Assembly (NCBI RefSeq): GCF_019966575.1
Contig: NZ_JAINFK010000005.1
Coordinates: forward strand, 62,001-126,000
Source of the DNA: Oricola cellulosilytica
GTDB lineage: Bacteria; Pseudomonadota; Alphaproteobacteria; Rhizobiales; Rhizobiaceae
DNA: 64,000 nt
Reading direction: 5' to 3'
The translations under genes were made by a program, and so were the position numbers. Below are positions 1 to 9,365 of the stretch, one piece after another. The notes below the pieces were generated by a model that saw only the letters and a list, made by a program, of their open reading frames with translations, was not told the DNA's origin and searched no databases. Each line of letters begins with the position of its first letter. Position 1 is the stretch's first letter.

Positions 1-931
1 GGGCTAGAGCGTTTTTTCTGCCGAGCAGACCCCGGGGAAAAGTTGCGGTAATCACGCCCACCGTCACCAGTGCGATTCCGGCGGCGTGAAAGGGTTCGAA
101 AGCCTCACCGAGAAAAACAATTGCCATCAGCACGCCGTAGGGCGGAAGCAGATACATGAACACCCCGGCAACGGCGGCGCCGAGTCGGCGAACGCCAAAC
201 TGATAGGACGAAAACGCCAGCAGAGAGGAGATCAGAATGATCCCGGCTATGGCTGCCCAGCTTTCCCGGCTCTGCGGCATAGCACTTCCCGAAACGAGCT
301 CCAGCGCTGCGATCGGGAGGTTTGCCAGCGCACCGAAAATCGCAACCAGTCCGAAAAGTGGAAGATTGCCGATCCGGCGTAACGGTTCGGAGCGGTAGAG
401 GATCGAATAGCCGGCCCAACTCGCCGCGGCCAGCAGCACCAGCAAATCCCCGACATTCAAGGCAAGCGCCATCGCGTTTTCCAGCGACCCGCGCAGAACG
501 ATTGTCGCGACTCCGAAAAAGGCGACCGCGGTTCCGACAATCTCCCGTTTGCTGGTCCTGCGGCCGGCAAAGACCCGCTCAAGTAGCAGGATGAGCACCG
601 GAGAGGTCGTATAGATCAGCGTCGCATTGGTCGCCGTGGTGTGCCGCAAGGCAAGATAGATGCCGCCGCCGCAAACCCCCATTCCCAGAAACCCGAGCAC
701 GCTCAGAAGCCTCCAATGCCGCCGCAGCAACTCGGCGGCCTCGTGTCTGGCAGCCAGGAGGACAGGAAGCAGAATCAGCGCCACTGCACTCCAACGCAGA
801 AACGCCAGCAGGAACGGCGCGACGTCGCCCGTCACATAACGGCCGAAAATCAGGTTCGACGAAAAGAAAAGAGGGGCCACCGTCATGACGAGACCGGCGA
901 CGAGCGGTGAGGATATCTGTTTGGACGACAT
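1..931 (-). CDS. EamA/DMT-family permease, 3' end cut by window edge
   Basis: Reading the minus strand from the ATG at 929-931 gives an open frame of about 310 codons with no stop before the left edge, so the gene is incomplete at its C terminus. It begins [13 protein letters not shown] and is made almost entirely of hydrophobic segments, about ten, in two similar halves. That is the layout of EamA (drug/metabolite transporter) permeases, usually 290-310 residues, so very little is missing. Phrases such as [17 protein letters not shown] and the later [17 protein letters not shown] fit the family's repeat ends. Substrate cannot be inferred. It is divergent from glmU, and the shared upstream region holds a large inverted repeat at 952-977. 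Confidence 0.88.
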   Translation of the reverse strand, partial: MSSKQISSPLVAGLVMTVAPLFFSSNLIFGRYVTGDVAPFLLAFLRWSAVALILLPVLLAARHEAAELLRRHWRLLSVLGFLGMGVCGGGIYLALRHTTATNATLIYTTSPVLILLLERVFAGRRTSKREIVGTAVAFFGVATIVLRGSLENAMALALNVGDLLVLLAAASWAGYSILYRSEPLRRIGNLPLFGLVAIFGALANLPIAALELVSGSAMPQSRESWAAIAGIILISSLLAFSSYQFGVRRLGAAVAGVFMYLLPPYGVLMAIVFLGEAFEPFHAAGIALVTVGVITATFPRGLLGRKNALA

Positions 932-951
932 ACCGCGCCATAGAGCCTTGC

Positions 952-977
952 CGATTCGCGTGCAAGCACGCGAATCG
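952..977. promoter_or_regulatory. 12-bp perfect inverted repeat between eamA and glmU
   Basis: The arms CGATTCGCGTGC (952-963) and GCACGCGAATCG (966-977) are exact reverse complements separated by AA. The repeat lies in the divergent intergenic region, 21 bp from the permease start and about 80 bp from glmU. Each arm carries a GANTC site (GATTC at 953-957, GAATC at 972-976), the motif methylated by CcrM in alphaproteobacteria. It could be a repressor site or a hairpin in the glmU leader; which of these is not shown by the sequence. Confidence 0.55.
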
Positions 978-1058
978 CACGGTCGCTGCGTGTGGCATCC
1001 GGACACGAAACCGGCTATGCGCTCGCTGACACGTGGCGAAGGTTCCGGAGGTTTTTTC

Positions 1059-2411
1059 ATGGCGCGAAGCTGTCTCACCATCATCCTGGCCGCCGGGCAG
1101 GGCACGCGCATGAAGTCGCCCCTGCCGAAAGTGTTGCATCCGCTTGCGGGGAAAGCGCTCGTGCAGCATGTGGCCGATGCTGCGATCTCGGCCGGGACGA
1201 CGAAGATCGCCATGGTGGTCGGCCACGGCGCGGACGAGGTCCGGGAGGCGCTGAACGGGCAATTCGACCAGATGAATTATTTCGTTCAGGATCGGCAACT
1301 GGGAACCGGTCACGCCGTGCTGGCCGCGAGATCCGCGATCGCGGAGGGATACGATGACGTTGTGGTCCTTTTTGGCGACACGCCGCTGGTTCGGCCGATA
1401 GTTCTTGAGGCAGCCCGCCGGCGGCTTGCGGATGGCGCCGACGTTGTCGTCGTCGGCTTCCGGCCGGAGGATCCGACCGGGTACGGACGCCTGATCGAAA
1501 AGGATGGACGCCTCCGCGCAATCCGCGAGGAAAAGGATGCTTCACACGAAGAACGCCTTATAACCTTTTGTAATGGCGGCATAATGGCGTTCTCTGGAAC
1601 AAGAGTCCTGTCGCTTCTCGATGCCATCGGCAACGACAACGCGAAGGGCGAGTTCTACATGACCGATGCCGTTGAGATCGCCGGTGGACGAGACCTCAAA
1701 GTGATGGCGATCGAGGCTTCCGTCGAGGATGTGATGGGGATCAATACGCGCGTCGAACTGGCGGCGGCGGAAGCGGCCTGGCAGCGCCGGCGGCGCGAGG
1801 AACTGCTTCTGGAGGGCGTATCGATGACGGCGCCGGAGACGGTATTCCTTCATCACGATACGCAAATCTCCGCTGATGTGACCGTAGAGCCCAACGTCGT
1901 ATTCGGGCCGGATGTCGAAGTGCGCACCGGTGCGCGCATCCGGTCTTTTTCACATCTGGAGGGCGCGCTGGTGGGCGAGGGCGCCGAAGTCGGGCCCTTT
2001 GCACGACTGCGACCGGGCGCCAGTCTCGGCGCCAGGTCGAAGGTCGGTAATTTCTGTGAAGTCAAGAAGGCCGACGTGGGCGCCGGCGCGAAAATCAATC
2101 ACCTGAGCTACATCGGAGACGCCGTCATCGGCGCTGGCGCCAATATCGGCGCGGGTACGATCACATGCAATTATGACGGCTTCGGCAAGCACCTGACCGA
2201 AATCGGCGAGAACGCCTTTGTCGGTTCCAATTCGGCACTGGTCGCGCCGGTCAGCGTGGGAGCGGGTGCCTACATCGCATCCGGCAGCGTCATTACCGCG
2301 TCGGTGCCGGCCGATGGCGTGGCCTTCGGAAGGGCGCGTCAGGAGAACAAGGAAGGCCGCGCTCCGGAGCTTCGTGCTCGCTTCGCGGCCGCCAAGGAAG
2401 GAAAGAGCTAG
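1059..2411 (+). CDS. glmU: GlmU, bifunctional UDP-N-acetylglucosamine pyrophosphorylase / glucosamine-1-phosphate acetyltransferase
   Basis: GlmU acetylates glucosamine-1-phosphate and then uridylylates it to UDP-GlcNAc, the cytoplasmic precursor of peptidoglycan and lipid A. The N-terminal domain begins [20 protein letters not shown] and continues with [11 protein letters not shown], the nucleotidyltransferase signature. After about residue 245 the protein becomes a left-handed beta-helix of hexapeptide repeats, with the acetyltransferase segment [21 protein letters not shown] and CNYDGFGK. The length of 450 residues is normal. An open frame extends upstream, but the ATG at 1059 has GGAGG at 1046-1050 and matches the family N terminus. 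The stop overlaps that of convergent recG by four bases. In many rhizobia glmS follows glmU; here it does not. Confidence 0.97.
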   Translation: MARSCLTIILAAGQGTRMKSPLPKVLHPLAGKALVQHVADAAISAGTTKIAMVVGHGADEVREALNGQFDQMNYFVQDRQLGTGHAVLAARSAIAEGYDDVVVLFGDTPLVRPIVLEAARRRLADGADVVVVGFRPEDPTGYGRLIEKDGRLRAIREEKDASHEERLITFCNGGIMAFSGTRVLSLLDAIGNDNAKGEFYMTDAVEIAGGRDLKVMAIEASVEDVMGINTRVELAAAEAAWQRRRREELLLEGVSMTAPETVFLHHDTQISADVTVEPNVVFGPDVEVRTGARIRSFSHLEGALVGEGAEVGPFARLRPGASLGARSKVGNFCEVKKADVGAGAKINHLSYIGDAVIGAGANIGAGTITCNYDGFGKHLTEIGENAFVGSNSALVAPVSVGAGAYIASGSVITASVPADGVAFGRARQENKEGRAPELRARFAAAKEGKS

Positions 2412-4516
2412 CCGGCGCGCAACAGCCGGATCGCCGCGTCACGCTCGAACAGATAGAGCAGAGTCCGCAGTGCCTGTCCGCGCTCCGACGTCAGTTGCGG
2501 GTCCTTCTCGATGATCAGGCGGGCATCGTCCCGGGCGATCTCCAGCAAATCGGCGTGATCGGCGATCGAGGCGAGCCTGTATCCCGGCGCGCCGGACTGG
2601 CGGGTGCCGAGAATTTCGCCTTCGCCGCGCAGCCTCAGGTCTTCCTCGGCGATACGAAATCCATCCTCCGTCTCTCGCATGATTGCCAGTCGCGCCCGCG
2701 CCGTCTCGGCCAGCGGCTCCTTGTAAAGCAGCAGGCAACTGGAAGCGTCCGTGCCGCGCCCCACACGGCCGCGAAGCTGGTGCAGTTGCGCGAGGCCGAA
2801 CCGTTCGGCGTGTTCGATCACCATGATCGTCGCGTCCGGCACGTCGACCCCCACCTCGATGACCGTCGTGGCGACGAGGATGCGGGTTTCGCCGGATTTG
2901 AAGGCATTCATGGCCGCGTCCTTCTCGGCGCCGCTCATGCGGCCATGCACGAGCCCCAAGGGCGCCGTAATCTTGCGGCGCAGGCTGTCGAACCGTTCCT
3001 CGACCGACGTGACGTCAAGGTCCTCGCTTTCCTCCACCAGCGGGCAGATCCAGTAGACCTTCCGGCCGTCCTCGATCGCATTGCGCATGCGTTCGACGAC
3101 CTCGTCGAGACGGTCGAGCGCGACGGCAACTGTCCTGATCGGCTGACGGCCGGCAGGCTTGGAATCCAGCCTCGAGACATCCATGTCGCCATAGGCGGTC
3201 AGCACGAGCGTCCGCGGGATCGGCGTCGCCGTCATGACCAGCATGTCTGCGGCCTGGCCCTTGGACGAAAGCAGCAGACGCTGATGCACGCCGAAGCGGT
3301 GCTGCTCGTCAACGACAGCGAGGCCGAGATCGCGAAAGGTGACGTTCTCCTGAAACAGCGCGTGCGTGCCGATAAGAACGTCGATTGCACCGCTCCGCAG
3401 GTCTGCGAGAATTGCGTCGCGCGACTTGCCCTTCTCGCGACCTGTGAGAATCTCCACCCGCAGACCGGCCGCCTCGGCCAAAGGCCGTATCGAGGCGAGG
3501 TGCTGGCGCGCAAGGATTTCCGTCGGCGCCATCAAGGCGGCCTGGGTTCCGGCCTCGATTGCAGTTGCGATCGCGGCAAGGCCGACGACCGTTTTCCCGG
3601 ACCCGACGTCACCCTGGAGGAGCCGCAACATCCGCTCGGGCTTGGCCATATCGGCCTTGATCTCGGCGATCGAGCGTTCCTGAGCCTCTGTCAACGGATA
3701 CCCGAACGCATCGCGGATGCGGCTCTCGCGCGCGCCGTCTCCGCGCAGAACCCGGCCGGTCGTCTTCTTCATCTTCCGCCGCATCAGTCCGAGCGCGAGC
3801 TGCCCCGCCAGTAGTTCATCATAGGCGACGCGCCGGCGCGCCGGATTTCGAAGATCCACGTCAGCCGCGTCACGCGGCGAATGCAACTGGCTCAATGCAT
3901 CCTTGAAGGGGAGAAAATTTTCCCGGTCAACGACCTGCGAGTCGATCCACTCCGGCAAGTCCGGGACACGATCCAGCGCTGTGTTTACCGCGCGGCGGAG
4001 CACTTTCGGTGGTACGCCGGCGGTCAGCGGATAGACCGGTTCCACCAGCGGCAAATTGGCTGCGTTCGCCTCGCTGACGATGTGATCGGGATGAACCATC
4101 GTCGGCCGGCCGTTGAACCATTCCACCCTTCCACTGACGATCATGGCCTCACCGACTGGCATCGACTTTTCCAGCCATGCCGGTTTGGCGTGGAAAAAGA
4201 CAAAACCGATTTCGCCGGTCTCGTCGTGAGCGAAGACGCGATAGGGGACGTTGCCGCGCCCGCGTGGCGGAGGCTGATGCCGATCGATGCGAACTTTCAG
4301 TGTAACGATAGAGCCTTCCGGCGCATTTGCGATGCCCGGCTGCTTCCGCCGGTCGATGATTGCGTGCGGCAAATGAAATGCCAGTGCCAGGATCCGCGGT
4401 TCATCAACCTGATCCGGGATTGGAAGCAGGTTGCCCAGTGAAGCGGCGATGCGCGGTCCGATGCCATCCAGCACATCTACCGGCGCGAACAGGGGATCGA
4501 GGATCGTCGGGCGCAT
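2408..4516 (-). CDS. recG: RecG, ATP-dependent branch-migration helicase
   Basis: RecG reverses stalled replication forks and moves Holliday junctions. The 702-residue product has an N-terminal wedge/OB region of about 200 residues (helix-hairpin-helix-like [17 protein letters not shown] near residue 17, then the OB fold with [11 protein letters not shown]). The helicase core follows: Walker [15 protein letters not shown], a DEQH box in [13 protein letters not shown], the SAT-type motif TATPIPRTL, and the late QLRGRVGRG. The C-terminal segment [14 protein letters not shown] is typical. It is divergent from sdhE-mfd, with 102 bp between start codons, a linkage seen in many alphaproteobacteria. 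Confidence 0.97.
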   Translation of the reverse strand: MRPTILDPLFAPVDVLDGIGPRIAASLGNLLPIPDQVDEPRILALAFHLPHAIIDRRKQPGIANAPEGSIVTLKVRIDRHQPPPRGRGNVPYRVFAHDETGEIGFVFFHAKPAWLEKSMPVGEAMIVSGRVEWFNGRPTMVHPDHIVSEANAANLPLVEPVYPLTAGVPPKVLRRAVNTALDRVPDLPEWIDSQVVDRENFLPFKDALSQLHSPRDAADVDLRNPARRRVAYDELLAGQLALGLMRRKMKKTTGRVLRGDGARESRIRDAFGYPLTEAQERSIAEIKADMAKPERMLRLLQGDVGSGKTVVGLAAIATAIEAGTQAALMAPTEILARQHLASIRPLAEAAGLRVEILTGREKGKSRDAILADLRSGAIDVLIGTHALFQENVTFRDLGLAVVDEQHRFGVHQRLLLSSKGQAADMLVMTATPIPRTLVLTAYGDMDVSRLDSKPAGRQPIRTVAVALDRLDEVVERMRNAIEDGRKVYWICPLVEESEDLDVTSVEERFDSLRRKITAPLGLVHGRMSGAEKDAAMNAFKSGETRILVATTVIEVGVDVPDATIMVIEHAERFGLAQLHQLRGRVGRGTDASSCLLLYKEPLAETARARLAIMRETEDGFRIAEEDLRLRGEGEILGTRQSGAPGYRLASIADHADLLEIARDDARLIIEKDPQLTSERGQALRTLLYLFERDAAIRLLRAG

Positions 4517-4618
4517 GGAGGCATCTTTATGCGGCGCCGACGGCCATTCAAGGCTGACATATACCCCCCTTGGCGCTATATCCGCTTCAATCCTTCACAG
4601 CACGCAAAGAACACCCTC

Positions 4619-4927
4619 ATGACGCTGTCCGCACCGGAGACAGAACTCGATCTGAACGCACGGCGCCGACGTGCGATATTTCGCGCATGGCACCGCGGAA
4701 TGAAAGAAATGGATTTCATTCTCGGCCGCTATGCCGATGCCCATGCCGATTCGATGTCGGTCGAGGAGATTCGGGAATTCGAGAGGCTGATGGACGTACT
4801 CGACCGCGATCTGTTCAAATGGTTTACGGGCGAATGCACGGTGCCAACCGAGGAAGATACACCGCTTTTCCAGTCGATTCTCCGGTTTCACCGCATCGAA
4901 CTCAAGACAGGACATCACGAAGAGTGA
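4619..4927 (+). CDS. sdhE: SdhE, FAD assembly factor for succinate dehydrogenase
   Basis: This 102-residue DUF339/Sdh5 protein helps attach FAD covalently to SdhA. The diagnostic motif is present as WHRGMKEMDFILGRY (RGxxE core), followed by an acidic helix (EEIREFERLMDVLDRDLFKWF). An in-frame extension of 30 codons exists upstream, but the ATG at 4619 gives the usual family start. The gene ends in a GTGA overlap with mfd, so the two are very probably co-transcribed and translationally coupled. The function of SdhE is unrelated to repair, so the link to recG and mfd is one of position only. Confidence 0.93.
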   Translation: MTLSAPETELDLNARRRRAIFRAWHRGMKEMDFILGRYADAHADSMSVEEIREFERLMDVLDRDLFKWFTGECTVPTEEDTPLFQSILRFHRIELKTGHHEE

Positions 4928-7900
4928 GCGCCAAGTCAAATAGCAAGGCGAAGAACGCCTGGCTCGACGTTCCGAACATTCCATCGGATGCGGGCAGGGT
5001 GACGTTTTCAGAAGTTGCCGCGGGATCCGAGCCATTCGTCCTGAACGCCTTGTTCGGAAAGGAGGCAGCCGCCGGACGGCCACTCGTCTATGTCGCGCGC
5101 GACGGCGCGCGCCTCGGTGAACTGGAGCAGGTATTCTCGTTCCTGGCGCCCGATATCCCCGTTCTGACCTTTCCCGCCTGGGACTGCCTTCCCTACGATC
5201 GTGTATCGCCGTCCTCGGATGTTTCCGCGCGGAGGCTTTCGGCACTCTCCCGATTTGCCGAACTTGCAGATCGACCGGAGAGCGTACTGGTTCTCACCAC
5301 CGCCAATGCGGTCTTGCAACGAACGCCGACGCCGGAATCCATAGCGGCGCAGACTCTGCATGTGCGTCCCGGTCATCAGATACGAATGGACGATATCGCC
5401 ATCACGCTGACGACGGCCGGCTTCGAGCGGGTCCCGACCGTCCGCGAGATCGGCGAGTTCGCCGTCCGTGGCGGCATCCTCGACCTGTTCGCACCGGGCG
5501 ACGAGGAAGCCATCCGGCTCGATTTCTTCGGCGACACGCTGGAAAGCATACGCTCGTTCGACCCGGCGACCCAGCGTACCACGGGTCAGCGAAAGGAATT
5601 CACCCTCAAGCCGGCGAGCGAGATCTCTCTGACTGAAGAAAACGTTGCGCGCTTTCGGCAGGGCTATATCTCCACCTTCGGAGCGCCGACGCGCGATGAT
5701 GCGCTGTATTCATCGGTCACCAGTCAGCAGCGCTTTGCCGGAATGGAACACTGGCTGCCATTGTTCCACGACAGACTTTCTTCCCTATTCGAAGCCTTGC
5801 CCGACGCGCCAGTCATCTTTGAAAGCCTGACCGCCGAAGCAATCGCCGAACGGCGCAAGATGATCGAAGATCACTACGAGGCCCGCAAGGAACACTCCAG
5901 CAGCAGCCTCGGGGGGGAGGGCGCGCCGTATAAACCGTTGCCCCCCGACCAACTTTATCTATCTGCCGACGAGGTGATGAATCGCGCATCTACGCGCCTG
6001 ACGATTGACCTGACGCCGTTCGACGTCCCCGAAACCGCGGGAAAACCGGTCTTTGGTCTTGGAATTTCGTCCGGCCGGAATTTCTCCCTCGAACGCGCCG
6101 AGAAGGATGCCAACGTTTTCGAAGCCGCGGCCCGGCACATCGCCGATCTGCGTGCGTCCGAAAAACGTCTGCTCTTGGCCGGTTGGAGCGAAGGATCCCT
6201 GACACGCCTGATCCAGATTCTGGAAGAACACGATCTCGAGGGAATTGAACCGGTCTCGAAGGTCGGTACGGCACTGGCGCTGAACCGGACACGCATTCCC
6301 GCCGCGATCCTCTCGGTCGAGCATGGTTTCTCGACGCCGGAATTCGCGTTGATCGCCGAGCAGGACATTCTGGGCGATCGGCTAGTGCGTCGCCGCAAGC
6401 GCAAGGCTTCGGACTTCATCTCCGAGGCGTCGGCGTTGGCGGCCGGCGACATCGTGGTGCACGTTGATCATGGGATCGGGCAGTTTACCGGTCTGCGCAC
6501 CATCGAAGCGGCCGGCGCGCCGCATGATTGTCTCGAAATTATCTACGCCAGCGATGGACGGCTTTTTCTTCCCGTCGAAAATATCGAGCTTCTGTCGCGC
6601 TATGGCTCCGATTCCAGCACGGCTGTGCTTGACCGCCTCGGCGGCGGCGCCTGGCAGGCCAGAAAGGCGAAGCTCAAGAAACGCCTTCTCGACATGGCTG
6701 GCCAGCTCATCAAGATCGCCGCGGCGCGCGAAACGCGAACCGCGCCGGTACTGCGTCCACCGGAAGGGCTCTACGATGAGTTCGCGGCCCGGTTCCCCTA
6801 TGACGAGACCGAGGATCAGCTGGCGGCGATCGATGCCGCTGTTGACGATCTTCTGGCAGGCAAGCCGATGGACCGTCTGGTCTGCGGCGATGTGGGATTC
6901 GGTAAAACCGAGGTGGCGATGCGAGCAGCTTTCGTGGCGGCGTTAAACGGCTTCCAGGTGGCCGTCGTTGTGCCGACCACTCTTCTTGCACGGCAACATT
7001 TCCGCTCGTTCTCCGAACGTTTTCGCGGACTGCCCGTCAAAATCGCCCACGCCTCGCGATTAGCGGGCACCAAGGCCCTCGCGGAGGCGAAGAAAGGTAT
7101 CGCCGATGGCACCGTCGATATCGTGATCGGAACGCACGCGCTGCTCGGGAAGAATGTCAGCTTCAAGAATCTCGGCTTGCTGATCGTCGATGAGGAGCAG
7201 CATTTCGGCGTCAAGCATAAGGAACGGCTCAAGGAACTCAAATCGGACGTCCATGTTCTGACGCTGTCGGCTACGCCGATCCCGCGGACACTCCAGCTTG
7301 CCCTCACGGGCGTACGTGAATTGTCGCTGATCTCCACCCCGCCGGTCGATCGGCTCGCAATCCGGACATTTGTCTCGCCATTCGACCCCTTGATTATCCG
7401 CGAGACCCTTTTGCGAGAGCGCTATCGCGGTGGCCAGAGCTTCTACGTCTGCCCACGCATTTCGGATCTTGACGACGTCAAGGCGTTCCTGGACGAGCAC
7501 GTCTCCGAGTTGAAGGTGGCGGTCGCGCACGGACAGATGCCGGCCGGCGAACTCGACGACATCATGAACGCCTTCTACGACGGCAGTTACGACGTGCTGT
7601 TGTCCACCACAATCGTCGAGTCCGGCCTCGACGTGCCCTCCGCGAACACCATGATCGTCCATCGGGCCGACATGTTCGGTCTTTCGCAGCTATATCAGAT
7701 CCGGGGGCGCGTAGGGCGTTCCAAAGTGCGCGCCTACGCCCTCCTCACGCTGCCGGCAAACAAGCTGCTTACCAAGACAGCCGAGCGCCGTTTGAAGGTC
7801 TTGCAGTCGCTCGATTCGCTAGGCGCCGGCTTCCAGCTAGCCAGCCATGATCTCGATATCCGCGGCGGCGGCAACCTTCTGGGCGAGGAGCAATCTGGAC

Positions 7901-8460
7901 ATATCAAGGAAGTGGGCTTCGAACTTTATCAGCAGATGCTCGAGGAAGCGGTTCTCGAGATGAAGGGCGAGATTGTGGATGGGCACGGTCAATGGTCGCC
8001 CCAGATCACGGTCGGCACGTCGGTAATGATCCCGGAGGATTACGTCAGCGACCTGCAACTGCGCCTTTCGCTCTACAGGCGACTGGGTGAATTGGAGGAA
8101 ATTTCCGAAATCGATGCTTTTGGTGCTGAATTGACGGACCGCTTCGGACCGCCGCCGGACGAAGTCGGTCATCTTCTGAAGATCGTCTACATAAAAGCAC
8201 TCTGCAGGAAAGCGAATATCGAGAAACTCGATGCGGGACCGAAAGGTGCCGTGATTCAGTTCCGAAACAAGGAATTCTCTGATCCGGCGGGACTGATCGC
8301 TATGATTGGCGAGCAGGGCTCGATGGCAAAGATTCGACCCGACCAGTCCGTGGTATTCTCTCGGGATTGGCCGACACCGGAAAAACGGCTGAGCGGCAGC
8401 GCGGTTCTTGCCACCAAGCTCGCGCGACTGGCAGACGCCGTCACGGCAAAGGCGGCATGA
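4924..8460 (+). CDS. mfd: Mfd, transcription-repair coupling factor
   Basis: Mfd displaces RNA polymerase stalled at DNA damage and recruits UvrA. The GTG start at 4924 overlaps the sdhE stop (GTGA) and gives 1178 residues, the usual length. The N-terminal UvrB-like region contains FPAWDCLPYDRVSPSSD and the GGILDLFAPGD segment. A CarD-like RNA-polymerase-interacting domain follows (VHVDHGIGQFTGL). The RecG-like motor has Walker A GDVGFGKTEVAMRAA, the box [23 protein letters not shown] and QIRGRVGRS. The C-terminal TRCF domain is present (LRLSLYRRLGELEE near residue 1040). A good hairpin lies just after the stop. Confidence 0.97.
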   Translation: MSAKSNSKAKNAWLDVPNIPSDAGRVTFSEVAAGSEPFVLNALFGKEAAAGRPLVYVARDGARLGELEQVFSFLAPDIPVLTFPAWDCLPYDRVSPSSDVSARRLSALSRFAELADRPESVLVLTTANAVLQRTPTPESIAAQTLHVRPGHQIRMDDIAITLTTAGFERVPTVREIGEFAVRGGILDLFAPGDEEAIRLDFFGDTLESIRSFDPATQRTTGQRKEFTLKPASEISLTEENVARFRQGYISTFGAPTRDDALYSSVTSQQRFAGMEHWLPLFHDRLSSLFEALPDAPVIFESLTAEAIAERRKMIEDHYEARKEHSSSSLGGEGAPYKPLPPDQLYLSADEVMNRASTRLTIDLTPFDVPETAGKPVFGLGISSGRNFSLERAEKDANVFEAAARHIADLRASEKRLLLAGWSEGSLTRLIQILEEHDLEGIEPVSKVGTALALNRTRIPAAILSVEHGFSTPEFALIAEQDILGDRLVRRRKRKASDFISEASALAAGDIVVHVDHGIGQFTGLRTIEAAGAPHDCLEIIYASDGRLFLPVENIELLSRYGSDSSTAVLDRLGGGAWQARKAKLKKRLLDMAGQLIKIAAARETRTAPVLRPPEGLYDEFAARFPYDETEDQLAAIDAAVDDLLAGKPMDRLVCGDVGFGKTEVAMRAAFVAALNGFQVAVVVPTTLLARQHFRSFSERFRGLPVKIAHASRLAGTKALAEAKKGIADGTVDIVIGTHALLGKNVSFKNLGLLIVDEEQHFGVKHKERLKELKSDVHVLTLSATPIPRTLQLALTGVRELSLISTPPVDRLAIRTFVSPFDPLIIRETLLRERYRGGQSFYVCPRISDLDDVKAFLDEHVSELKVAVAHGQMPAGELDDIMNAFYDGSYDVLLSTTIVESGLDVPSANTMIVHRADMFGLSQLYQIRGRVGRSKVRAYALLTLPANKLLTKTAERRLKVLQSLDSLGAGFQLASHDLDIRGGGNLLGEEQSGHIKEVGFELYQQMLEEAVLEMKGEIVDGHGQWSPQITVGTSVMIPEDYVSDLQLRLSLYRRLGELEEISEIDAFGAELTDRFGPPPDEVGHLLKIVYIKALCRKANIEKLDAGPKGAVIQFRNKEFSDPAGLIAMIGEQGSMAKIRPDQSVVFSRDWPTPEKRLSGSAVLATKLARLADAVTAKAA

Positions 8461-8463
8461 AAA

Positions 8464-8481
8464 CGGGGCGTCGCCGCCCCG
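8464..8481. terminator. Hairpin between convergent mfd and ialB-like genes
   Basis: CGGGGCG (8464-8470) pairs with CGCCCCG (8475-8481) over the loop TCGC, 4 bp after the mfd stop. The sequence after it on the plus strand (CTTATCTCTT) is T-rich but not a clean run, and AAAA flanks it on the other side. It may therefore terminate transcription in both directions. The ialB-like gene ends 29 bp further on. Confidence 0.6.
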
Positions 8482-8509
8482 CTTATCTCTTGTCAGGTAG
8501 CTGAGGAGC

Positions 8510-9130
8510 CTAGTTGGCCTGCTTGGCCTTTTCCTGCTCTTCCTTCAACTTTTTCTGGAAGTCCGCGCGGCGCTTCTCGATCGCTTCCTGAAGCTGCTGC
8601 TGACGGCTCTCGACCTCAGATTGTTCCAGGGGCTCACCGTCGAAAGCGGCGGTGAAACCATCGAGCGACATGGAAATCGGATTGGGCTGATTCTGAAAGT
8701 TGATCGAGGTCAGCTTCAACTCACCGCCCCGCTTAAGGGAAGCTACAAATTCATCCGCAAGCGGCGCCTCTGCGATACACCGGTCCGGCAGACAGATCGC
8801 GTAGTCGATCTTTCTGGCCTGTCCGTTGTCGATCTGGAGCCCGATACCGGCCGGAATGACCCGTCCGGTCGGAACCGCAATCTGAAAAATGGCGCGATTC
8901 ACCTTGCCGGTAATCTGAATGAGATTGACTGCCGTCAGAAGCTGACCGGTGTTCGCCGTCCGAATGTTCTGCACGTTGCAGATGTCGTTGTCTTCCTGCT
9001 TGGAGCACACCTTGAACCAACCCTGGGGGGGTTGCTGCGCCTGCTGCGCGCTGGCCGGGCTCGCCACAGCCAGGGAGCCGAGGCAAACGCCTGAAACAAG
9101 TGAAATGGATTTCCTGAAACTGGCGAGCAT
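8510..9130 (-). CDS. Invasion-associated locus B (IalB) family secreted protein
   Basis: The 206-residue product has a signal peptide (KSISLVSGVCLGSLAVASPASAQQ, cleavage probably after ASA near residue 28). A domain of about 130 residues follows with four cysteines in pairs (WFKVCSKQEDNDICNVQ and AICLPDRCIAEAPL). This arrangement and the phrase GWFKVCS mark the IalB family, first described in Bartonella but widespread in free-living alphaproteobacteria, where its role is unknown. The last 45 residues are a highly charged helix rich in E, K, R and Q, probably a coiled coil, which may contact the envelope or a partner. No virulence role should be assumed. Confidence 0.85.
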   Translation of the reverse strand: MLASFRKSISLVSGVCLGSLAVASPASAQQAQQPPQGWFKVCSKQEDNDICNVQNIRTANTGQLLTAVNLIQITGKVNRAIFQIAVPTGRVIPAGIGLQIDNGQARKIDYAICLPDRCIAEAPLADEFVASLKRGGELKLTSINFQNQPNPISMSLDGFTAAFDGEPLEQSEVESRQQQLQEAIEKRRADFQKKLKEEQEKAKQAN

Positions 9131-9365
9131 GAAGCTGCATCCTTTTCTTTGGTCTTTCGCGGTTCGGCGGAACCGGTGATGTTGAATTGCGGCCTTACCA
9201 TGGCCACCGGAATGTGCCGCGTTTGATACACATGCTGGTAAGCGAATTCCAGCCCTCCCGCATCACTCATCAAAATGCCGTTGGCGCTGAATCCGCAAGC
9301 GGAGTGTGCTAATGCGTCGACTCGGGACGTGTAACGACTCCATGCGACAGAAAAGGGAGACCCGA

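Noticed and set aside
2495-3814. 439-codon open frame on the plus strand opposite recG
   Set aside because: It is the GC-rich antisense shadow of recG, has no family motifs and lies wholly inside an unmistakable helicase gene.
8540-9130. Virulence factor call for the IalB-like protein
   Set aside because: The family is common in free-living alphaproteobacteria and nothing else in the window points to host invasion.
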